Shown: piece by piece, positions 1 through 5,885 of the stretch
Layout: each line of letters opens with the position of its first letter
Numbering within the stretch: position 1 is the stretch's first letter
NCBI GenBank assembly: GCA_900757905.1
Contig: CAAEPN010000228.1
Location: 1 to 7,452 of the forward strand
DNA length: 7,452 nt
From: Clostridia bacterium
GTDB lineage: Bacteria > Bacillota > Clostridia > Oscillospirales > CAG-382
Direction of reading: 5' to 3'
The notes under the pieces: generated by a model
What the model saw: the letters and a program-made list of their open reading frames with translations, nothing else
What the model was told of the DNA's origin: nothing
Database searches by the model: none
Position numbers and translations under genes: made by a program

Positions 1-930
1 GCCTATGATTGGAACGGCTATGAGCCGCGCGTTTTCGGTACGACCGAAAGTGAGGGACTTCGCACGTATACGTGTCCTGCCTGCGGTGCAGAGATAACCG
101 GATCCCAAGATATGGGCGCGACAGTCTGCCCATATTGCGGCAACGCGGCTATAGTGGAAAAGCAGTTTGAGGGTTCTTATGAGCCGGATTACATTGTTCC
201 GTTCCGTTTGGATAAAAAAGCAGCTATGCAGAGCTTTGAGGATACCTGCAAAAAACTGCCGTTTTTGCCGGATGAATTCAAAAATAAAAAGAAAATCGAA
301 GAAATGAGCGGCGTTTATGTGCCGTTCTGGATGTTCGACTGTAAGGCAAACGCAGATATAACCTATCGCGGCGAAAAGACTACGGCTTGGAGCGATTCGG
401 AAAACGACTATGTTAAAACCGATCATTACAAGATATTCCGTGCCGGAACGCTCGATTTTGAAAATCTCCCGGTAGATGCGTCCAAAAAAGCGGATGACTC
501 GTACATGGACGCACTCGAACCGTATAACTTAGGCGAAGCGGTCAAATTTGACACAGCTTACCTTGCCGGCTTTCTTGCCGACAAATACGATGTATCGGCG
601 TCCGACAGCGAGCCGCGCGCCAATGAGCGCATCAAAAACAGCACTGAGCGAACCTTTGCCGGAACGGTCGATGGCTTTTCAGGCGTTATTGCCGAAAAGT
701 CTAAGGTGAACTTTTCAAACGGCAAGGTGCGGTATTCCATGCTCCCGGTGTGGATGTTACATATTGCCTATGCAGGACAGAATTATGCCTACGCCATCAA
801 CGGGCAAACCGGAAAAGTGGTCGGATCGTTTCCGATCTCGAAGAAAAAGAGAAATCTGTATTTTCTGAAAGCCTTCGGAATCGGCGTTGCTGTCATGGCG
901 GCTGTCTTAGCCTTGATTACGCTGCTATAG
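1..930 (+). CDS. TFIIB-type zinc-ribbon membrane protein, YdjG-like (5' end missing)
   Basis: The frame is open from the first base of the window, so the start lies upstream; the ATG at 112 is internal because it would split the zinc ribbon. Visible residues (window numbering): a ribbon with Cys pairs CPAC (25-28) and CPYC (43-46), a middle region with the family-like stretches PDYIVPFRLDKKAA, GVYVPFWMFD, TAYLAGFLADKYDVSA and RANERIK, a MLPVWMLH / YAINGQTGKVVG strand region, and one C-terminal hydrophobic segment (about 285-309) that should anchor it in the membrane. Family members usually have another N-terminal Cys-rich ribbon, which would be off the window. Homologues occur beside TPM and SPFH proteins, as here, and B. 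subtilis YdjG belongs to the pspA-ydjGHI envelope-stress operon. The biochemical activity is unknown; a scaffold role is inference. The stop TAG overlaps the AGGAGG of the next gene. Confidence 0.88.
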   Translation, partial: AYDWNGYEPRVFGTTESEGLRTYTCPACGAEITGSQDMGATVCPYCGNAAIVEKQFEGSYEPDYIVPFRLDKKAAMQSFEDTCKKLPFLPDEFKNKKKIEEMSGVYVPFWMFDCKANADITYRGEKTTAWSDSENDYVKTDHYKIFRAGTLDFENLPVDASKKADDSYMDALEPYNLGEAVKFDTAYLAGFLADKYDVSASDSEPRANERIKNSTERTFAGTVDGFSGVIAEKSKVNFSNGKVRYSMLPVWMLHIAYAGQNYAYAINGQTGKVVGSFPISKKKRNLYFLKAFGIGVAVMAAVLALITLL

Positions 931-942
931 GAGGTAGGAAAC

Positions 943-1821
943 ATGAAAAAATCGATTTTACGGAATATCACAGCCTGCCTTCTCCTCCTTGCAGCCTTTG
1001 CAGTACCGACGCTTGCGACGGAATATATGTCCTCGTATCTTTCGGATTCTGCCGGTTTTCTCACCGACGAGCAGGCGCAAACATTAGACAGTGCATTGGA
1101 ACAGACCTCTGAGGAGCTAACGGCGTATATTCGCATTGCGACGGAAAAAAACATGAGCGCTTCTTCGGCGGAGGAGGCGGCGAACGATTACTATGACTAT
1201 TTCAATGACAACGGCGACGGCTACCTGCAGGGCGTTCTGTTGTATGTCAGCAGTGAGCCGCGTTCTTACTATGTTACCGCTTCCGACAATGTTTTTAACG
1301 ATGATATGATAACTGCGTTAGAAGATGCTTTCCTGCCGTATTTGCGCGAGGACGACTATTACGGCGCTTTTGAAGCGTATCTTGCTGCGGCAGAAGAGCA
1401 GATAACCGAATATCACGGCAAAACGCCGAGTTTTCCGATCGATCCATATCCGCAAGACAGTTCGAACGAAAATTTCGGTGCGATCGACGATTATAACGAA
1501 ACTTTGCGTCCGACGGATCTTATATATCTGATCTTCAATCCGTATGTTTTTGTCATTGTTCTCGTGATTCCGCTTCTTATTGCGTTGTTTGTTACGCATT
1601 TGAAGGTCAAGCAGATGAACACCGTGGAGAAGAAAACGACGGCGAGCGGTTTTGTCAAACAAGACAGCCTGAAGATCAATGAAGCACATGAGATTTTCCT
1701 TTATTCCACTGTTGTTGCAACGCCTAAACCCAAAGACAATGATAACCATCATGACAGCGGCTTTTCCGGCGGAAGCAGCGGAGGTGGCAGCGGACGCGTC
1801 GGGCACGGCGGAAGCTACTAA
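943..1821 (+). CDS. TPM-domain membrane protein, YdjH-like
   Basis: A 292-residue protein. The ATG is preceded by a strong AGGAGGT (929-935) that overlaps the previous stop, so translation is probably coupled. Residues 1-25 form a signal peptide (KK, hydrophobic core CLLLLAAFAV, likely cleavage after TLA). A TPM domain (named for TLP18.3/Psb32/MOLO-1) spans about 28-150, with the typical opening YLSDSAGFLTDEQAQ, an acidic DNGDGYLQGVLLYV segment and a final amphipathic helix region. A transmembrane helix lies at about 193-216 (FVIVLVIPLLIALFV), followed by a basic linker and a Gly/Ser-rich tail ending in HGGSY. The TPM domain should therefore face outward, with the tail in the cytoplasm. TPM domains occur in proteins of envelope and photosystem maintenance; the role here is inferred from the flanking YdjG- and YdjI-like genes. 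Domain call is firm, function is not. Confidence 0.87.
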   Translation: MKKSILRNITACLLLLAAFAVPTLATEYMSSYLSDSAGFLTDEQAQTLDSALEQTSEELTAYIRIATEKNMSASSAEEAANDYYDYFNDNGDGYLQGVLLYVSSEPRSYYVTASDNVFNDDMITALEDAFLPYLREDDYYGAFEAYLAAAEEQITEYHGKTPSFPIDPYPQDSSNENFGAIDDYNETLRPTDLIYLIFNPYVFVIVLVIPLLIALFVTHLKVKQMNTVEKKTTASGFVKQDSLKINEAHEIFLYSTVVATPKPKDNDNHHDSGFSGGSSGGGSGRVGHGGSY

Positions 1822-1830
1822 CCGAAAGAA

Positions 1831-1836
1831 TATAAT
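1831..1836 (+). promoter_or_regulatory. possible weak -10 element before the SPFH gene
   Basis: A perfect TATAAT lies in the 55-base gap after the TPM gene, which is the largest gap inside this operon. No recognisable -35 hexamer lies 16-18 bases upstream, where the sequence is GC-rich coding DNA, and there is no TGN extension. It may be a weak internal promoter giving extra SPFH transcript, or chance. Confidence 0.25.
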
Positions 1837-1849
1837 TCAGTAATTTTTG

Positions 1850-1864
1850 TGCCGCAAAACGGCA
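1850..1864 (+). other. small hairpin abutting the SPFH gene's Shine-Dalgarno
   Basis: TGCCG (1850-1854) pairs perfectly with CGGCA (1860-1864) around the loop CAAAA, and the right arm ends on the first A of AGGAGG (1864-1869). The stem could present or partly mask the ribosome binding site. There is no T tract, so it is not a terminator. Five base pairs is short, so the role is uncertain. Confidence 0.3.
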
Positions 1865-1876
1865 GGAGGTATACTT

Positions 1877-3079
1877 ATGGGACTTTTAAAAGCAGGAGCA
1901 GGTGCGCTTGGCGGCGTTCTTGCTGATTCATGGAGAGACTATTTCTATTGTGAAAGCTTAGACGCGGATGTTTTGGTTGCCAAAGGAGCCAAAAGAGCCG
2001 GTAGCCGCAGCTCGAACAAAAAAGGTACGGAAAATATCATTTCCAACGGCTCGATTATCAACGTCAACAACGGCCAGTGCATGATCATTGTTGAGAGCGG
2101 CAAAGTGGTCGAGCTTTGTGCCGAACCCGGTGAATTTGTTTACGACACTTCCACCGAACCGAGTATTTTCTTCGGTCCGCTCGGAGAAAACATTAAAAAT
2201 ACTTTTGCCCAGATAGGCAAGCGTTTTACCTTTGGCGGCGAACCGGCCAAAGACCAGAGAATCTATTTCTTCAACACCAAGGAAATTACCGGCAATAAAT
2301 TCGGTACGCCCTCGCCGGTTCCGTTCCGTGTTGTGCTTGACGAAAGCATGAACTACAAGCTTTCGGTAGATCTGCGCTGCAACGGCGTATATTCCTACCG
2401 CATTGTCGATCCGCTGCTTTTCTATACCAATGTCTGCGGCAACGTCGAGGACACCTACGAGCGCTCGGAAATTGACGATATGCTTAAAGGCTCTTTGCTT
2501 GACGCTTTAAGACCGGCGTTTGCGCAGATTTCCGCAATGAAGATTATGTATTCCGAAATCCCGGCGCATACCAAGGAAGTTACCAAAGCGCTTTCCGACG
2601 AGCTGACCGGCGAATGGAAAGAAAAGCGCGGTATCGAGCTGTTTGACGTTAGCATCAATGGTGTTTCCATTCCGGATGACCAACGCAAGAAGATTACCGA
2701 GTGGGAAGAAAATATCATGACCACCAATCCGAATATGGCAGCTTCACGCATTGTGGGAGCACAGGCAGACGCTATGCGCACGGCAGCCGGTAATGCCGGA
2801 GGCGCTATGAACGGCTTTGTCGGAATGGGCTTTGCACAGGGTGCAGGCGGTGCGAATGCGGCCGGTCTTTTCGCCATGGGAAAAGAGCAAAACCAAGCAG
2901 ATGTGCCTGCACAGAACGCTGACTGTGCTTGGAACTGTGCCTGCGGCAAAACCGGAAATACCGGTAAATTCTGCTCCGAATGCGGTAAACCCCGTCCCGA
3001 CGGTGCATGGTTCTGCACAGAATGCGGTGCAAAGAATACCGGAAAATTCTGCTCGGAATGCGGAAAACCGAGGGCATAA
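1877..3079 (+). CDS. SPFH-domain protein with two C-terminal zinc ribbons, YdjI-like
   Basis: A 400-residue protein. The start is ATG 1877, seven bases after AGGAGG (1864-1869); a GTG at 1847 in the same frame adds ten residues but lies upstream of that site and is rejected. The N-terminus MGLLKAGAGALGG is a short amphipathic/hydrophobic stretch rather than a clear transmembrane helix. The SPFH-type core spans about 60-285, with family-like segments GQCMIIVESGKVVE, EPGEFVYDTSTEPSIFFG, GKRFTFGG and DPLLFYTNVCGN. A Gly/Ala/Met-rich linker covers about 286-345. Two zinc ribbons follow: Cys 354/356/366/369 and Cys 380/383/392/395. SPFH proteins form large membrane-associated oligomers, and B. subtilis YdjI is reported to connect PspA to the membrane. 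Such proteins are sometimes labelled 'virion core protein' in databases, which is misleading. Lys codons near the start are AAA, unlike those of tig downstream. Confidence 0.9.
   Translation: MGLLKAGAGALGGVLADSWRDYFYCESLDADVLVAKGAKRAGSRSSNKKGTENIISNGSIINVNNGQCMIIVESGKVVELCAEPGEFVYDTSTEPSIFFGPLGENIKNTFAQIGKRFTFGGEPAKDQRIYFFNTKEITGNKFGTPSPVPFRVVLDESMNYKLSVDLRCNGVYSYRIVDPLLFYTNVCGNVEDTYERSEIDDMLKGSLLDALRPAFAQISAMKIMYSEIPAHTKEVTKALSDELTGEWKEKRGIELFDVSINGVSIPDDQRKKITEWEENIMTTNPNMAASRIVGAQADAMRTAAGNAGGAMNGFVGMGFAQGAGGANAAGLFAMGKEQNQADVPAQNADCAWNCACGKTGNTGKFCSECGKPRPDGAWFCTECGAKNTGKFCSECGKPRA
2957..3069 (+). repeat. internal duplication encoding the zinc-ribbon halves of the SPFH protein
   Basis: Two 35-base copies (2957-2991 and 3035-3069) differ at only three positions and lie 78 bases apart, so both stay in frame. 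Each encodes NTGKFCSECGKP, the second knuckle of a zinc ribbon. The near identity at DNA level points to recent duplication or ongoing conversion of the ribbon unit. Confidence 0.8.
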
Positions 3080-3082
3080 CGG

Positions 3083-4075
3083 TTGATTATAAACACGGGA
3101 ATTTTCAAGAATCCAAAAAGAATTAGAATTACGGTTATCGGTTGTGGCCGATGGGGAAGCTGCATTGCATGGTATCTCGATAAGATCGGACATGATGTGA
3201 CGCTGTATGGCAGAGAAAACTCTGCGCATATGCAAAAAATCTTGCGTGAGCGTGCCAATGAATATATGCGCTTTTCGGAAAGTATGCACTTTTCTGTCAA
3301 TCTTGCCGATGCACAAGACGCGGAGCTTATCGTTATTTCGGTAAGCTCCCAATCCTTGCGTGCGCTGTGCGGTGAACTAAAGCTGCATGGGCTTCAAAAC
3401 AAGGCGTATGTGCTTTGCATGAAAGGAATCGAAAATACGACCTGCAAGCGACTTTCCGAGGTAATGGCCGAAGCGCTTGACCAGCCGCGTGTGGCGGTAT
3501 GGCTTGGACCGGGACATGTAGAAGAATTTTATAAGGGCATTCCGAACTGCATGGTGATCGACAGCGCGGACGATACGCTGAAATCTGCCTTGGTTGAGTC
3601 TTTTTCCGGCGATATTATCCGTTTTTATTACGGTTCGGATCTTATAGGAAACGAGATTGGCGCCGCCGCAAAAAATGTGATCGGTATTGCTGCCGGCATG
3701 TTGGACGGCTTAAATATGACCTCTCTAAAAGGCGCACTGATGAGTCGCGGCACACGTGAGATTGCACGTCTGATCAAAGCCTGCGGAGGAAATGAACTTT
3801 CTGCATACGGCCTTTGTCACCTCGGCGATTATCAGGCAACCGTTTTTTCGCCGTACAGTCATAACCGCCGGTTTGGCGAAGCGTATATTTCCTGCGAAAC
3901 CTACGATAAGCTTGCTGAAGGATATTATACTGTGCCGGCACTTGTACGCATGGCGGACGAGCAAAAGGTCGAGCTTCCGATATGTAAGGCCGTGTATGAA
4001 GTACTTTATAATGGTACCGATGCACGTCTTGCTTTGGGAAAGTTGTTCGAACGCTCGCAGAAAAACGAATTTTAA
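3083..4075 (+). CDS. gpsA: GpsA-family NAD(P)-dependent glycerol-3-phosphate dehydrogenase, divergent
   Basis: A 330-residue protein, close to the usual GpsA length of about 340. The expected reaction is dihydroxyacetone phosphate + NAD(P)H to sn-glycerol 3-phosphate, the cytosolic precursor of phospholipids. An N-terminal Rossmann fold shows ITVIGCGRWGS (Gly 20/22/25). The family's two lysines appear as CMKGIE (Lys114) and AAAKNVIGIAAG (Lys197). The C-terminal domain has HLGDYQAT (Asp249, Thr253) and SHNRRFGE (Asn261). Departures from the usual pattern are GPGH (142-145) for the GPS motif and His260 where the family has Arg in SRNRR. The start is TTG 3083: a stop lies two codons upstream and no ATG or GTG precedes the Rossmann motif; GAGGG (3070-3074) inside the SPFH gene's end is the probable ribosome site. 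Only three bases separate it from the SPFH stop, so it is co-transcribed. Family assignment is strong; substrate is less certain. Confidence 0.8.
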   Translation: MIINTGIFKNPKRIRITVIGCGRWGSCIAWYLDKIGHDVTLYGRENSAHMQKILRERANEYMRFSESMHFSVNLADAQDAELIVISVSSQSLRALCGELKLHGLQNKAYVLCMKGIENTTCKRLSEVMAEALDQPRVAVWLGPGHVEEFYKGIPNCMVIDSADDTLKSALVESFSGDIIRFYYGSDLIGNEIGAAAKNVIGIAAGMLDGLNMTSLKGALMSRGTREIARLIKACGGNELSAYGLCHLGDYQATVFSPYSHNRRFGEAYISCETYDKLAEGYYTVPALVRMADEQKVELPICKAVYEVLYNGTDARLALGKLFERSQKNEF

Positions 4076-4076
4076 T

Positions 4077-4105
4077 CGTCAAAACGACGGTTTGACGGAT
4101 TTTTT
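4077..4105 (+). terminator. factor-independent terminator after the gpsA-like gene
   Basis: CGTCAAA (4077-4083) pairs exactly with TTTGACG (4091-4097) around a seven-base loop; an outer T-G wobble may extend it. Six T (4100-4105) follow two bases later. It begins one base after the gpsA-like stop and closes the first operon. Confidence 0.75.
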
Positions 4106-4106
4106 A

Positions 4107-4150
4107 CAAGGTTTTTTGCGGAAAATGCCGATTTTTCAAAAAAGACCTTG
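4107..4150. repeat. inverted repeat overlapping the tig promoter -35
   Basis: CAAGGTTTTTTG (4107-4118) is complementary to CAAAAAAGACCTTG (4137-4150): five pairs, one more pair, a bulged G (4144), then five T-A pairs, with an 18-20 base loop. The right arm shares its last three bases with the TTG of the -35 hexamer. It could be an operator, an extra termination hairpin, or a by-product of A/T runs. Confidence 0.45.
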
Positions 4151-4175
4151 ACTTTTCACAAAAAATCATTAAAAT
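4148..4175 (+). promoter_or_regulatory. housekeeping sigma-factor promoter for tig-clpP-clpX
   Basis: TTGACT (4148-4153, five of six to consensus) is followed by a 16-base A/T-rich spacer and TAAAAT (4170-4175, five of six). The start point would be around 4182, leaving a leader of roughly 95 bases before tig. An alternative -10, TAGAAT at 4175-4180, gives a 21-base spacer and is less likely. I found no CIRCE element and no tandem GGTCAAA (CtsR) operator nearby, so heat-shock control of the usual Firmicutes kind is not visible. Confidence 0.7.
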
Positions 4176-4225
4176 AGAATAGTATATTTTTGTAAACTTC
4201 CGAATTTAAGGAAGGCAAGGGAATA

Positions 4226-4250
4226 CCGTTATTTTCGATCTGAAACACGG
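4226..4250 (+). other. possible hairpin in the tig 5' leader
   Basis: CCGT (4226-4229) and ACGG (4247-4250) enclose a second stem TTTC (4233-4236) with GAAA (4242-4245) and the loop GATCT. It sits 11 bases upstream of the tig Shine-Dalgarno. It is modest in strength and matches no riboswitch I recognise. Confidence 0.25.
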
Positions 4251-4277
4251 ATTCTCTTTGAAAGGATGGACAGAACG

Positions 4278-5768
4278 ATGAGCTTGAAAAATTTCAAGGA
4301 AACAGAAACGAACAAGGTCGAAATGGACATTGTCATTTCGCGCGACGTCTTTGAGAACGCTATCAACAAGGTGTTTGCAAAGTCCAAGAAAAACATTGCC
4401 ATTCCCGGCTTCCGTAAGGGCAAGGCTACCAGAGGTCTTGTTGAAAAATTCTACGGCAAGCAGGTATTCTTTGAAGATGCGATCAACGATCTTCTTCCGA
4501 GTGAGATCGACGCAGCCGTTAAGGAAACACCGTACCGCATTGCCGGTATGCCCGAAGTGACTGATGTCGATTTTGAAGCCGAAGAGGGCGTTACCGCAAA
4601 GGTTACCTTTGTCCGTTACCCGGATGTAAAGGTCAAGGCTTATAAGGGGCTCGAAGTGGAAAAGGCCATTGTTAAGACCGAAGATTCTGAAGTTGACGCG
4701 GAGCTTGAAAGAACCCGTGCTCGCTATGCAAGAACCATCGAAGTAACCGACCGTCCCGCACAGAAGGACGATACGGTCACCATCGATTACGAAGGCTTCT
4801 GCGACGGCGTCGCTTTCGATGGCGGCAAGGCAGAAGGTCACAAGTTAAAGCTTGGTTCGAACACCTTCATTCCGGGCTTTGAAGACCAGATCATCGGCAA
4901 AAATATCGGCGATGAATTCGATGTAAACGTCAAATTCCCTGAAGATTACCATGCAAAAGAACTCGCCGGCAAGGATGCGACCTTCAAGTGCAAGTTAAAT
5001 GCTGTCGAATATGAAGAGCTTCCGGCCCTTGACGACGATTTTGCGAAGGATGCTTCCGAATTTGAAACCTTCGCTGAATATAAGGCAGATGTTAAGGCTA
5101 AAATAGAAAACAGACACAACGCCGAAGCAGAGGTTCGTCTTGCCGAACAGCTCACCAAGGCGCTTACCGACAACGTAGAAGCCGAAATTCCGGAAGTTCT
5201 CGTTGATCGCGAAAAGGAAAATCTTGTCAGAGAATACGACTACCAGCTTCGCAGCCAGGGTCTCAGCCTTGACATGATTCTGAAGTACACTGGTATGAAG
5301 CTCGACGACGTTCGTGCAAGATATGCTGACATGGCGCTTATCAACGTCAAGAAACAGCTTGCTCTCGAAGAGATCGTTAAGGCTGAAAAAATTGAAGCTT
5401 CCGACGAAGAAGTCGAGAAGAAGTATAACGAAATGGCTGAGCAGTTCGGCATGAAGGTCGAAGATGTCAAGAGCCGCATTTCGGCGGAAGATCTTGCTTA
5501 CGATGTTAAGAGCATCAAGGCTTTCGAACTAGTTAAGGAAAACGCAAAGATCACTGAAAAGAGTGTGACTGCGGAAGAGCTCGAAAAGATGAATGCTGTC
5601 GAAAACGCTGAAAACGCAGAAGAAAAGTCTGAGGAAAAGGCTGAAAAGCCCAAGAGAAAGACGGCTGCCAAGAAAGCTAAGACCGAAGAGGACGCACCTG
5701 CTGCCGAAGAAAAGAAACCCGCTAAGAAGCCCAGAGCAAAAAAAGCAGCTGAGCCGACCGAAGAATAA
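4278..5768 (+). CDS. tig: trigger factor, ribosome-associated chaperone and prolyl isomerase
   Basis: A 496-residue protein. It binds the ribosome near the exit tunnel and shields nascent chains. The N-terminal domain carries the ribosome-docking signature GFRKGK (44-49) followed by KFYGKQVFFEDAIN. The FKBP-type prolyl isomerase domain spans about 158-245 (DDTVTIDYEGF, FIPGFEDQIIG). The helical C-terminal chaperone domain runs from EELPALDDDFA to about 435. Residues 448-496 form an extra charged tail with 14 Lys, 2 Arg, 12 Glu and 1 Asp in 49 residues, absent from the standard 425-435 residue protein and likely disordered. ATG 4278 is chosen because AAAGGATG (4261-4268) lies nine bases before it, the same site and similar spacing as in clpP; ATG 4266 lies inside that site. 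Lys codons are mostly AAG, suggesting high expression. Confidence 0.96.
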   Translation: MSLKNFKETETNKVEMDIVISRDVFENAINKVFAKSKKNIAIPGFRKGKATRGLVEKFYGKQVFFEDAINDLLPSEIDAAVKETPYRIAGMPEVTDVDFEAEEGVTAKVTFVRYPDVKVKAYKGLEVEKAIVKTEDSEVDAELERTRARYARTIEVTDRPAQKDDTVTIDYEGFCDGVAFDGGKAEGHKLKLGSNTFIPGFEDQIIGKNIGDEFDVNVKFPEDYHAKELAGKDATFKCKLNAVEYEELPALDDDFAKDASEFETFAEYKADVKAKIENRHNAEAEVRLAEQLTKALTDNVEAEIPEVLVDREKENLVREYDYQLRSQGLSLDMILKYTGMKLDDVRARYADMALINVKKQLALEEIVKAEKIEASDEEVEKKYNEMAEQFGMKVEDVKSRISAEDLAYDVKSIKAFELVKENAKITEKSVTAEELEKMNAVENAENAEEKSEEKAEKPKRKTAAKKAKTEEDAPAAEEKKPAKKPRAKKAAEPTEE

Positions 5769-5794
5769 GCAAATATTTTTTCACATATGCGAAC

Positions 5795-5817
5795 TAAGCC
5801 GCCGCACAGGCGGCTTA
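5795..5817 (+). other. strong GC hairpin between tig and clpP
   Basis: TAAGCCGCC (5795-5803) pairs exactly with GGCGGCTTA (5809-5817) around the loop GCACA. No T tract follows (TGTCTGCCC), so it is not a standard terminator. It may be a partial attenuator, an RNA-processing site or a 3' stabiliser letting tig and clpPX be expressed at different levels. A weaker AAGGC/GCCTT stem (5830-5846) follows. I see no clear clpP promoter in 5769-5885. Confidence 0.6.
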
Positions 5818-5885
5818 TGTCTGCCCGTAAAGGCGAAAAATGCCTTGTTACATGCGTAGATGCGCTGATGAAAGGATGATTTTTT

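Noticed and set aside
112..114. ATG 112 as the start of the first gene
   Set aside because: The same frame is open back to base 1 and contains the first Cys pair of the zinc ribbon, which the ATG would cut off.
1847..1876. Upstream GTG start for the SPFH protein
   Set aside because: The AGGAGG at 1864-1869 would fall inside that frame, whereas it is ideally placed for ATG 1877, where the family-like MGLLKAGAGALGG begins.
2455..3300. A 281-codon minus-strand open frame across the SPFH and gpsA-like genes
   Set aside because: It is antisense to two well-supported genes, and its Cys/Pro/Phe-rich product mirrors the zinc-ribbon codons of the + strand.
4077..4097. GTCAAA/TTTGAC motifs resembling a CtsR heat-shock operator before tig-clpPX
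   Set aside because: CtsR sites are direct repeats of GGTCAAA with a three-base spacer. Here the copies are inverted, seven bases apart and followed by six T, which is a terminator for the upstream gene.
4266..4277. ATG 4266 as the trigger factor start
   Set aside because: It lies within the AAAGGATG ribosome site. ATG 4278 has the proper spacing and matches the arrangement at clpP.
4206..4841. A 211-codon minus-strand open frame covering the tig promoter-proximal region
   Set aside because: It is opposite the N-terminal ribosome-binding and FKBP parts of trigger factor, and its product shows no recognisable domain.
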